Shown: piece by piece, positions 26,240 through 33,572 of the stretch
How the letters are laid out: every line of letters starts with the position of its first letter
Numbering within the stretch: the stretch's first letter is position 1
From: Desulfobulbaceae bacterium UBA2273
Lineage (GTDB): Bacteria > Desulfobacterota > Desulfobulbia > Desulfobulbales > Desulfurivibrionaceae
DNA length: 64,000 nt
Reading direction: 5' to 3'
Assembly: GCA_002347095.1 (NCBI GenBank)
Contig: DDWZ01000032.1
Span: 1 to 64,000 of the forward strand
Notes under the pieces: generated by a model
What the model saw: the letters and a program-made list of their open reading frames with translations, nothing else
Databases searched by the model: none
Told to the model about the DNA's origin: nothing
Program-made: the position numbers and the translations under genes

Positions 26240-27145
26240 TTAGCGGGTGAATTTGGCGCCGGATGGGTGATTGGAACCGTGCTGGGTGATGTGGCAGTTC
26301 ACGCAGCCCTGACCGTAGGGGTTGCTGGTCCGGTTGTAGCGCGGCAGGTTGATGTGGCCGCCGTAGGAATGACACTGCAGGCAGAGGAACGAACCCTTGG
26401 CATTGAGCAGGTCGGGATTGTTGGAGCCGTGGGAATCATGGCAGTTGGCGCAATTCTCCCGCACCACCGGATGCTCAAAGATAAAGGGGCCGCGTTTATC
26501 CTGGTGACAGTTGAAGCAGGTTTCGTTGACCGTTGCTCCCTTGAGCATGCTCTTGCCCACCGAGCCGTGGGGATTGTGGCAGCTTGAGCAGGCCATTTTG
26601 CCTTCCTTGACCGGATGGTGGGACTGCTTGCTCATCTGCCCGCGGATGTCGGCATGGCAGGAGTAGCAGACCGCGGATTCATCCGCCTTGGCCAGCAGTC
26701 CTTTTTTGCTTTTGTTTTGCATCAGGGTGTGGCAGGAAACGCAGCCGACCTCTCCGGTCTTGTGCTGGCTGTTCTGCCAGTGCATGCGGCCGCCGTCCTG
26801 GTGGCATTGCAGGCAGATCGTCGAGTACTGTCCGGTGGAAAACTTCAGGCTGGCATCCGGCGCGGCTACATGCTCGCTGCGCGGTCCGTGGCAGGCCTGG
26901 CAATCGCGGGCCTGAAGCGGCCCTTTGGCGCCGTGCTGGAATGTCCGGCCATGCACGGTTTTTTTGTACGCCTCGATCGAGTCTGCATGGCAAGTGAGGC
27001 AGGCATCCTTCTCCTTGACGTAGCCTGCCTTGGCAAAGGCCGGATTGAGCGCGGCCCAGTCAACTTCTCCTGCCTGGGCCGTGGCAACAAGGCTTGCCCA
27101 GGCAAGGCCCATGAGACATGCCCCCTTAAATACTGTTTTTTTCAT
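26240..27145 (-). CDS. DmsE/MtrA-type periplasmic decaheme c-type cytochrome
   Basis: 301 residues. A signal peptide (1-25, ending AQA) is followed by exactly ten CxxCH heme-binding motifs: CLTCH, CQACH, CLQCH, CVSCH, CYSCH, CSSCH, CFNCH, CANCH, CLQCH and CVNCH. Further conserved pieces include HGRTFQHGAKG, CHGPRSEHVAAP and HNPHGSVGKSMLKG, typical of the DmsE/MtrA family. The mature protein would sit in the periplasm and plug into the MtrB-like barrel encoded 13 bp downstream, forming a wire through the outer membrane. No extracellular cytochrome (MtrC/OmcA), DMSO reductase subunit or quinol dehydrogenase (CymA) gene is in the window, so the electron partner is unknown. Confidence 0.95.
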   Translation of the reverse strand: MKKTVFKGACLMGLAWASLVATAQAGEVDWAALNPAFAKAGYVKEKDACLTCHADSIEAYKKTVHGRTFQHGAKGPLQARDCQACHGPRSEHVAAPDASLKFSTGQYSTICLQCHQDGGRMHWQNSQHKTGEVGCVSCHTLMQNKSKKGLLAKADESAVCYSCHADIRGQMSKQSHHPVKEGKMACSSCHNPHGSVGKSMLKGATVNETCFNCHQDKRGPFIFEHPVVRENCANCHDSHGSNNPDLLNAKGSFLCLQCHSYGGHINLPRYNRTSNPYGQGCVNCHITQHGSNHPSGAKFTR

Positions 27146-27470
27146 AACTCCACCTCCCGTAGCGGTTTTTTCATGACCTCTCCTCCTTTTTTCTGTTGAT
27201 GGTCAGCAGGATGCGCTTGCTGCCGCGAACAGCTCGGTGCAAGGGGACTTTTTGCGGCAATTCCGCTGTCGGGCAGGGGTTCCCATGCCTGGCCGCATCG
27301 AAGTCATCCTTGCCAAGAGAGTAGAAGGGAATGGTGGGGCTATCCAGATAAATGAATTTTACGAATCAGGGGGTTCTGTGAAGTTTTATTCACAGGGGAA
27401 CAAAAACAGGGAGGGAAAAGGAGGGGGGGAAAGGCGGGAAGCGGAGAGCCTGCGGCGCATGGCTGACCGT
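27146..27470. other. Intergenic leader of the decaheme-barrel operon
   Basis: 325 bp between the response regulator stop and the decaheme gene start. It probably carries the promoter and a long 5-prime leader for the leftward cytochrome-barrel operon. It contains the palindrome at 27376-27395, a purine-rich stretch (27396-27450) and GAGGAGAGG near 27180. No coding sequence was recognised. Confidence 0.55.
27376..27395. promoter_or_regulatory. Palindromic candidate operator upstream of the decaheme gene
   Basis: CTGTGAA, six bases, TTCACAG: a perfect 7-bp inverted repeat about 230 bp before the decaheme start. The TGTGA-N8-TCACA spacing is two bases longer than a CRP site. It could bind the neighbouring ArsR-type response regulator or a CRP/FNR-family protein. 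No T tract follows on either strand, so it is not an obvious terminator. Confidence 0.4.
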
Positions 27471-28121
27471 TCAGTCGGCCAGCTTTTTCATCAGGAAACG
27501 GACGCACCCCAGAACCTGGGTTCCCAAAGAGGTCAGCAGATAGAGCTTGTTTTCATCCTGGTGAAGAAAGCCTGCCTCCTTGAGAATTTTCAGGTGAAAA
27601 TTCATCTTGGTGTGGTCTTCCAGCTCCAGCTTTCGGCAGAGGTCCATGAAACGCAGGGCTCCTTTCTGTTCGATCTGAGCAAGGATCTCCCGGCGGAGGG
27701 GATTGGACAGGCAGCTCAGAACAGTGTCGAGATCCAGGGAGGTGCGGCAGCTTTCAAAACGCGCCTCTTCCAGAACGCGGCCCACCGCGGCAAGCAGGCC
27801 ATCGATGCGGAAAGGTTTGGTTATATAATCCGAGGCCCCCTGGCGCATGGCAGCCACCGCGTTTTCCACGCTGGCAAAGGCGGTGATCATGATCACCGGC
27901 ATCCGGGGCGCTTTGTCCCGGATGCGGCCAAGCAGCTCCAGCCCGCCTAGGCCGGGCATGACCAGATCGAGGAGGATCAGGTCGAAGTTATTTTTGGCCA
28001 GATGCTCCAGGGCCTCTTCGCCCCGGCTGGCCTGGGTTACTGCAAACCCAGCCTTGCCGAGAACCTCGGCCATGCTTTCCCGCAGATCGTGATCATCGTC
28101 CACCACCATGATTTCAGTCAT
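27471..28121 (-). CDS. Response regulator with ArsR-like winged-helix output domain
   Basis: 216 residues. The receiver domain (1-118) is complete: MVVDDDHDLRES, Asp52 in ILLDLVMPG, the switch Thr in VIMITAFAS and the Lys in YITKPFRIDGL. The C-terminal part (about 128-216) is not OmpR, NarL or NtrC type. It reads as an ArsR-like winged helix: LDTVLSCLSNPLRREILAQI, then FMDLCRKLELEDHTKMNFHLKILKEAGFL, where the HLKxLxxAG pattern is the ArsR/GntR-like recognition helix. No metal-binding cysteines are seen. The start overlaps the kinase gene end by eight bases. It lies just upstream of the decaheme-barrel operon, its probable target. Confidence 0.88.
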   Translation of the reverse strand: MTEIMVVDDDHDLRESMAEVLGKAGFAVTQASRGEEALEHLAKNNFDLILLDLVMPGLGGLELLGRIRDKAPRMPVIMITAFASVENAVAAMRQGASDYITKPFRIDGLLAAVGRVLEEARFESCRTSLDLDTVLSCLSNPLRREILAQIEQKGALRFMDLCRKLELEDHTKMNFHLKILKEAGFLHQDENKLYLLTSLGTQVLGCVRFLMKKLAD

Positions 28122-29535
28122 ACTGTGCTCCTTTTGCCGCAGGGAAAACCAGGGAAACCGTGGCGCCGCCCCCGGCCGTGTGTGTCAGTTCGATTCTGCC
28201 GCCGTGCATTTCCATGATGCTGTGGCTGATGGAAAGTCCCAATCCCGTGCCCTTTCCCACCTCCTTGGTGGTGAAAAAAGGCTCCATGACCCGGTCCATG
28301 TCTTCGGCAACGATGCCGCAGCCATGGTCGATGACCTCAATCAGCACCTCCGGACCCTGGGCGCTGCTACGCAGTTCGATGCTTCCTCCGGGTTCGGACG
28401 CTTCCATGGCATTGAGCAGCACGTTGAGCAGCACTTCCTCGACCTTGCAATGGTCGGCCATGACCGGAGGCAGATCCGTCAACTCGGATGTGATTTGGTA
28501 TTCATGAGAACGCTTGCCGAGCAGGGTGAGGGTCGAGTGAATCAGGGTGTTGATGTCGGTGGGTTGCAGGTTTGCCTCGCGCTGGCGTGCAAAATCGAGC
28601 AGTTCGCGGGCAATGGTCGAGGCGCGGACAATGTTTCGTTCGATGATGGAGATCCGTTTTTCCGTGTCCGCCGATGACGGTGCCTCTCGGAGTTCCTGCT
28701 TGAGCATCTCGACATTGAGGGAGACATTGGTCAAGGGATTGTTGATTTCGTGGGCGATGCCTGCGGCCAGTTTGCCGAGGGCCGAGAGCTTCTCGGTTTG
28801 GGCCAGTTGCCGGAACTGCTGTTCGAATTTTTTTCGGGTTTCGATGTTGAAGATGTTCAAGCCCCGTACCATGAAATAGGCTATTCCCACTGCCGCCGCA
28901 CCCCGCAGCACCTCCACCGGCACCCCCAGAAAAGGAAAGATGAAGTGCGACGGCACGATGCCCGCAACCACGGCATACAGGGCGAAACAGATTGCGGCCC
29001 GGCGGAGATTGTCGGCCACCTGGCGGTTCAGGGAGGAGATCAGCCGGGAGTGTCTCAACAGGGCGAAAGAGGCCAGCATGCCGCCCAGAACGCCGATGCT
29101 CAGCCGGGCCAGCATCCCTGCCCGCCGGAGCGCCTCCAAACCGAGGTGCGCCTGCATCAACCAGAGATACATGCCCAGCAGAAGCAGCAGAAAAGGGATG
29201 AGCACCCGCAGCCACTGCCAGCGGATTCTTGGCTGGGAACGGAGCAGGCAGATGCCGAAATGGTTCAGGAACAGAAAGGAGATGACCATGGTGAGAAAGC
29301 GCAGGTAATGCAGGGGGAGCGAAATGAACTCGCTGCCCATCAACAGTGTGTAGCACACCAGCCATTCGTGGAGGCCGTGGCTGAAGCCGAAGACCGCCAG
29401 GGAAGGCAGGCTGTCGGCCAACCGCAATTTGCTTTCGGACATGTCCTTAACGGCAATGGACAGGCCGAGGCAGATAAAGGCTAGGCCGTAAAAAAAATAA
29501 AGCAGGACGAGAGGGGGAAATTGTTCGGACGGCAT
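28114..29535 (-). CDS. Histidine kinase with polytopic membrane sensor domain
   Basis: 473 residues. The first 225 residues hold about six to seven transmembrane helices, beginning VLLYFFYGLAFICLGLSIAV and ending near VGIAYFMVRG, with no large periplasmic loop, so it probably senses something in or near the membrane. A cytoplasmic linker leads to HisKA with His262 in KLAAGIAHEINNPLTNVSLN. HATPase_c has DHCKVEEVLLNVLLNAMEA (N box), EVIDHGCGIVAEDM and GKGTGLGLSISHSIME. The class resembles NtrB/AtoS-type kinases. It is translationally coupled to the ArsR-type regulator. A quinone-pool or redox signal would suit the cytochrome neighbours but is only inferred. Confidence 0.92.
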   Translation of the reverse strand: MPSEQFPPLVLLYFFYGLAFICLGLSIAVKDMSESKLRLADSLPSLAVFGFSHGLHEWLVCYTLLMGSEFISLPLHYLRFLTMVISFLFLNHFGICLLRSQPRIRWQWLRVLIPFLLLLLGMYLWLMQAHLGLEALRRAGMLARLSIGVLGGMLASFALLRHSRLISSLNRQVADNLRRAAICFALYAVVAGIVPSHFIFPFLGVPVEVLRGAAAVGIAYFMVRGLNIFNIETRKKFEQQFRQLAQTEKLSALGKLAAGIAHEINNPLTNVSLNVEMLKQELREAPSSADTEKRISIIERNIVRASTIARELLDFARQREANLQPTDINTLIHSTLTLLGKRSHEYQITSELTDLPPVMADHCKVEEVLLNVLLNAMEASEPGGSIELRSSAQGPEVLIEVIDHGCGIVAEDMDRVMEPFFTTKEVGKGTGLGLSISHSIMEMHGGRIELTHTAGGGATVSLVFPAAKGAQYD

Positions 29536-29650
29536 GCTTTCTCCACTCTTTTTTCGTTGGCCGCGTTGCCTCTCATGCCATGGCTTTTCCGGAAAAGCGG
29601 GATGTTTTCAACGTGCCCGCCTCTTCATGGCTCTAGGAAAATGACGGAGT

Positions 29651-30166
29651 TCAGCTTTCCTCGGTTTGTTTTTCTTCCTCGTTGTCGAGATGGATGGTGC
29701 TGATCAGCTCGGGTGGAATGCGGCTGCGGATCTTTTTTACCGTGGAAAGAATAGTGTGGCCCGGATAATCGTCGCGGATCTCTTCGCTCTTGTCTTTATA
29801 GGAGGTGAGGACGAATTTTTTGTTTTTGACGTCGAACTTATGGGTCCAGTTGATTTCGATGGTTTCAGGGTTTTCCTCGATCTGCACCGGCAGTTTTTCA
29901 CCGTTCTTGGCCACCTGGATGGCGTCCATGTCCGTGACCTCCAGAAGCCAGGCATCGCCGCTGGTGGTGGAGAAGAGCACGAAAACCCCCAAGGCCAGCA
30001 CCGCTGCTTTTCCGGCCCTGGCGCTTTCCTGGATTTTTTCTACTTCCATCTTTACCGAGGGGATCGCAGGTCCGGCCGGAGCAGCGGTACGGCTGCCCAA
30101 ACAGCATCTCTTGAATTTTTTGCCGCTGCCGCAGAAACAGGGATCATTTCTTCCTATCTTTGCCAT
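29651..30166 (-). CDS. SEC-C motif membrane-anchored protein
   Basis: 171 residues from the ATG at 30166, which begins directly with the SEC-C zinc motif MAKIGRNDPCFCGSGKKFKRCC (cysteines 10, 12, 21 and 22). A hydrophobic segment (about 50-66, AAVLALGVFVLFSTTSG) suggests one membrane pass, followed by a compact alpha/beta domain (about 70-160) containing WLLEVTDMDAIQVAKNGEKL and INWTHKFDVKNKKFVL, then an acidic tail. SEC-C motifs at the SecA C-terminus bind zinc and SecB/ribosomes; standalone forms have unknown roles. The combination with a membrane anchor is not one I recognise. It sits downstream of the large PBP gene on the same strand. Confidence 0.75.
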   Translation of the reverse strand: MAKIGRNDPCFCGSGKKFKRCCLGSRTAAPAGPAIPSVKMEVEKIQESARAGKAAVLALGVFVLFSTTSGDAWLLEVTDMDAIQVAKNGEKLPVQIEENPETIEINWTHKFDVKNKKFVLTSYKDKSEEIRDDYPGHTILSTVKKIRSRIPPELISTIHLDNEEEKQTEES

Positions 30167-30279
30167 ATGGAATCTCTCTTCTGAGTGTAAGGTTTTGTCT
30201 GTGATATGAAGCTTCGCCACTATGCCACGCCCGGCATGGTTTGTAAAGCCGCGCTTGCATCTTCCCGGACGGTTCCGGG

Positions 30280-33114
30280 TTAGTTTTCCGGGGTTGTGTC
30301 CATGCGGACCATCTTCTCCTGGTCGCAGTAATATTGCACCAGTTGGGAGAATACTTCATCGCGGCCGGTGTAGATCTTGGTGTTGCTGTTTAAGATCTGC
30401 ACCAGGGCTTCGCCGTAGTCGTCAACCCCGATGATGTTGTCGGAGATGGGGCTGTTGCCGCATTTGCCGGAGAGAAGGGTGTCCATGTACCGGTTGACAT
30501 TGGCCCAGTACACTTGGTTGTTGCGAAAATGGGTATCCTCGCGCTTTGCCTTGTCGATGTTTTTGTCCATCATCTCCTGCATTTCCTGCTGGAAGAGATG
30601 GTTGTAAATGCGGCCGGCAATCTTGGTCGGCGCGTTGCCCGAGGTGCCCACGCTTTTGAAGCCGCCCGTGTTGGTGGTTACGGAAACGAGCATGGTGATG
30701 GTGTCCTCCTTGTGGGCTTGCCGGTCGCGGTAGGGGTTGAAATGGCTGATGAACAGGGCGGACTTGTTCATCGGCGCGGTGCCGGTCTTGCCGGAAACCA
30801 GATTCTTGTGATGCTTGAATTCGGTTTTCATGGAGGAGCCGGTGCCGCGGTTGCAGATCTCGTACAGGGCGCCCATCTCCGCTTCCCGTTCCTTTTTGGC
30901 GTCGAAGAGCGGGATCTTGGCGTACTGGTCGTCAAGGTCCCGGTCGTACACCGTCTTGCCGTTTATCTGTATCCGGCGCACAAAGGAGGGATCGCGGTAC
31001 TGGCCGTCCAAAAAGGCGTTGTAGATGCCAAGCCATTGCTGCACCGACACCGCCGAGGAGCCGATGCCGAAAGGCCAGTATTTGGCGTCTTCCCTGCTGT
31101 AGTCCAGGCCGACCTGATCAAAGCCCTGGAGCATGGCGTTGCGGAGCATGGGGTTGGTGTAGAGCCTGGCGAAGATCGTGTTGATGGAAATCACCTGTGC
31201 TTCCAACAGGTTGTATTCCTTGCCCATGGGGTGGGTTCCGTCGTAGTTGTACCAATTGCGGGGCATCCAGGTCTGTCTGCCTTCGCTGGCCACATACTTG
31301 TACTCGATGGGCTTGTCGGCAAAACGGTCGCTCATCTTGGCATTGTTCGCCACCATGGCGTAGTAGGCAATGATCGGTTTTATGGTGGAGGAGGGGGTGA
31401 TCTTTGCCTTTTTGTTCATGATGTCGATGATCACCGATTCATGGTTGGCGCCGGTGTCGGCGGCGGCTTCGTTGGGATCGGGCGCCTCGTCCTCTTCTTC
31501 GTATTTTTCGCTGTTTTTGGCCTGCAGAAATTCCTTGCCGCCCACGTAGGCAACGATCTCGCCCTTTTGGTTGACGGCAAGGATGCCGACATTGATGTTG
31601 CGCTGCAGGTATTCGAGAAAGCTATTGAAATCGGAGTAGGGCGGGGTAAGGCCGCGGGAGGTGTAGCGCTCCTTGTCGCGCTGCCAGCTCCCCTGGTTGC
31701 TGGCGGCGAGAATTTCCTTAAAGTAGCTGCTCTGCAGGAATTCGCCGATGATTTCCTTCATCTTTTCGATCAGGGCCAGATCCGTGCCGGTTTCGATGGA
31801 AACGGCCCCTTTCTCCTCCAGCAGGAGCTGGGTGCCGGAAACCTCACGGCCATTGATGGTGTAGGTGCGGGAGGAAACCTCCTTGATGACGTTCCAGGAG
31901 GTCCACTCCTCCTCCCCGTACAGGGGCGAGCGGAAATCGCGGAAACCGATGCGGCGGATGGATTCTTCGTCGGTCAGCAGCCAGCTCCGGTACTGGTCGT
32001 CCGGGATTTCCTTCTGTTTCCAGAGGTGGGTGAGGGCGAGATTGATCTTGTTAAGGGCGCTTTTGGCGTGGCCCTGCATGGCAGGGGAGAGGTCGCCGAA
32101 GTTTTTGCCGTTGACGATTTCATAGAAGGCGACCTGGCGGTTGTGGTTGGGGATGAAGGAGCCGATGGTCACCAGTTGCTGCATGTTGAGGGCGGCCAGG
32201 TCTTTTTTGAAATAGTTGGTGGCAGCGGCCGGGAAGCCATAGATGTTGGCACCCACCGGCACGGTGTTGATGTAAAAGTTGAGGTTTTTTTCCTTGCCGA
32301 ATTTGGCCACCATCATGTAGGCGATGATGATCTCCTCCAGCTTGTTGGCAATGGTTCGGTCCTCGTTGCCGAGGATCTTCTTGGCGTTCTGCATGACAAT
32401 GGTGCTGGCGCCGCGGGGATCGCCTTGCAGGGTGTCTTTCACCGCGCCGACCAGATTCAGCCAACTGACCCCGGGGTGGATCAGAAAGAGATTTTCATAC
32501 CAGGTGTTGTTGGGGTGGGGCAGGAAAAAGTGGTCTTCGCAGGCCAGTAGGGCCTTTTGGGCGGAGACGGGAAGCTGCTCGGTAACCTTGCGTTTTCCGT
32601 AGGATTTGATGATGGCGCCCCGGCTGTCCTTGATGTCGGCGGAGTGGGCATAGGTTTCCAAGTCGTCGGGCAGACGTTCGATGGGGGCGGTGTCATAAAT
32701 GGAGCGGGCGATGAGCACCTCGATGATATGTTGGGTCGGGCCGGGGATGTAGTTAATGATGAAAAGAGTGACGGCAAGCAGGGCGCCCCATTTCATGAAC
32801 CGAGGAAGCCAGTAGGCGGACCAGAACAGGACGCGGTTGAACGGGTTTTGCCAGGGATAGGTATGGCTGCCGCGCTTGTCGTCGTCCCGCATTTCCAGGT
32901 ACTGGCGGTAGCGGCCGCTGAGGCTTTTGCTTTTTTTGATCTTGCGGATGATGGCTTTTTCGTCAAGGCCTTTTTTGACGTCCTTGTCCGAGAAAATATG
33001 ACGGTAGGCCTTGTATTTTATGGCCTGTTCCCTGGGATCGAAGATTTTCCGCGTCCCTTGGGCGTCGGTTTTGCTTTCTGTTTGGGGAGACTCTGGCTGC
33101 TTTGGTTTCTGCAC
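30280..33114 (-). CDS. Divergent class A penicillin-binding protein (GT51 plus transpeptidase)
   Basis: 944 residues. A charged cytoplasmic N-terminus of about 105 residues precedes one membrane helix (about 108-124). The glycosyltransferase region is recognisable but divergent: Glu193 in ACEDHFFLPHPN instead of EDxxFxxHxG, GASTIVMQNAKKIL instead of GASTITQQ, NKLEEIIIAYMM and FYINTVPVG. The transpeptidase domain has all three motifs: Ser in SSTIK (about 576-580), SIN (about 643) and KTGT (about 772). It would polymerise and cross-link peptidoglycan in the periplasm. The C-terminal 130 residues are an extra, unrecognised extension. The long cytoplasmic tail and altered GT motifs suggest a specialised paralogue rather than the housekeeping enzyme. 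Confidence 0.85.
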   Translation of the reverse strand: MQKPKQPESPQTESKTDAQGTRKIFDPREQAIKYKAYRHIFSDKDVKKGLDEKAIIRKIKKSKSLSGRYRQYLEMRDDDKRGSHTYPWQNPFNRVLFWSAYWLPRFMKWGALLAVTLFIINYIPGPTQHIIEVLIARSIYDTAPIERLPDDLETYAHSADIKDSRGAIIKSYGKRKVTEQLPVSAQKALLACEDHFFLPHPNNTWYENLFLIHPGVSWLNLVGAVKDTLQGDPRGASTIVMQNAKKILGNEDRTIANKLEEIIIAYMMVAKFGKEKNLNFYINTVPVGANIYGFPAAATNYFKKDLAALNMQQLVTIGSFIPNHNRQVAFYEIVNGKNFGDLSPAMQGHAKSALNKINLALTHLWKQKEIPDDQYRSWLLTDEESIRRIGFRDFRSPLYGEEEWTSWNVIKEVSSRTYTINGREVSGTQLLLEEKGAVSIETGTDLALIEKMKEIIGEFLQSSYFKEILAASNQGSWQRDKERYTSRGLTPPYSDFNSFLEYLQRNINVGILAVNQKGEIVAYVGGKEFLQAKNSEKYEEEDEAPDPNEAAADTGANHESVIIDIMNKKAKITPSSTIKPIIAYYAMVANNAKMSDRFADKPIEYKYVASEGRQTWMPRNWYNYDGTHPMGKEYNLLEAQVISINTIFARLYTNPMLRNAMLQGFDQVGLDYSREDAKYWPFGIGSSAVSVQQWLGIYNAFLDGQYRDPSFVRRIQINGKTVYDRDLDDQYAKIPLFDAKKEREAEMGALYEICNRGTGSSMKTEFKHHKNLVSGKTGTAPMNKSALFISHFNPYRDRQAHKEDTITMLVSVTTNTGGFKSVGTSGNAPTKIAGRIYNHLFQQEMQEMMDKNIDKAKREDTHFRNNQVYWANVNRYMDTLLSGKCGNSPISDNIIGVDDYGEALVQILNSNTKIYTGRDEVFSQLVQYYCDQEKMVRMDTTPEN

Positions 33115-33572
33115 GGAAAGTTAAGGCCTCGGATTCTGCTTCAGGGTAATGTTCAGCCACCCTCAGTGGTCATCTCTGTAGTACAGGCGAAACGCAAACA
33201 AAAAATGCGCTGGGCGCATCATGGACTGCGAGGGGATTTTTGCTTGGCTTCGGCAAGATTCTGTTACCCCCCCAGGTAAAGTGTTATAATACCCCATCTG
33301 AATATTTTTTACAGCACTGCTCTTGAACTTGTCGAAATATATGCCGGAGGCGTAAAAAAGACACAAGGCAACAGGTCCGGACACGGAATTGCCCGGTGAT
33401 ACCGCCGCAAATCGCCGGTCGCTGCGGCTTCCTGCTGTAATCGCGGTTTCTTTGGGCGATTACAAAAATAGATGAAGTATTTTTTGGTTATGGTCGATGA
33501 TTGGTGTAGCAGTTGCTTCAGCCCCGGCTGTTTGCGGTGATAACGGTTTTTTTGTTTTGTTGAGGATGCCGG
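33115..33572. other. Divergent intergenic region between PBP and pentapeptide genes
   Basis: 458 bp between two divergent genes, so it should hold both promoters. A TTATAAT sequence near 33286-33292 is a candidate -10 for rightward transcription, with no convincing -35. GC-rich pieces around 33380-33450 may form structure. No RNA gene or small protein is supported. Confidence 0.4.

Noticed and set aside
27376..27395. CRP binding site
   Set aside because: The half-sites resemble TGTGA/TCACA but the spacing is eight instead of six, so it is listed only as a generic palindrome.
30514..32550. 678-codon plus-strand frame across the PBP gene
   Set aside because: Antisense shadow of a protein with SxxK, SxN and KTGT motifs; no recognisable domain.
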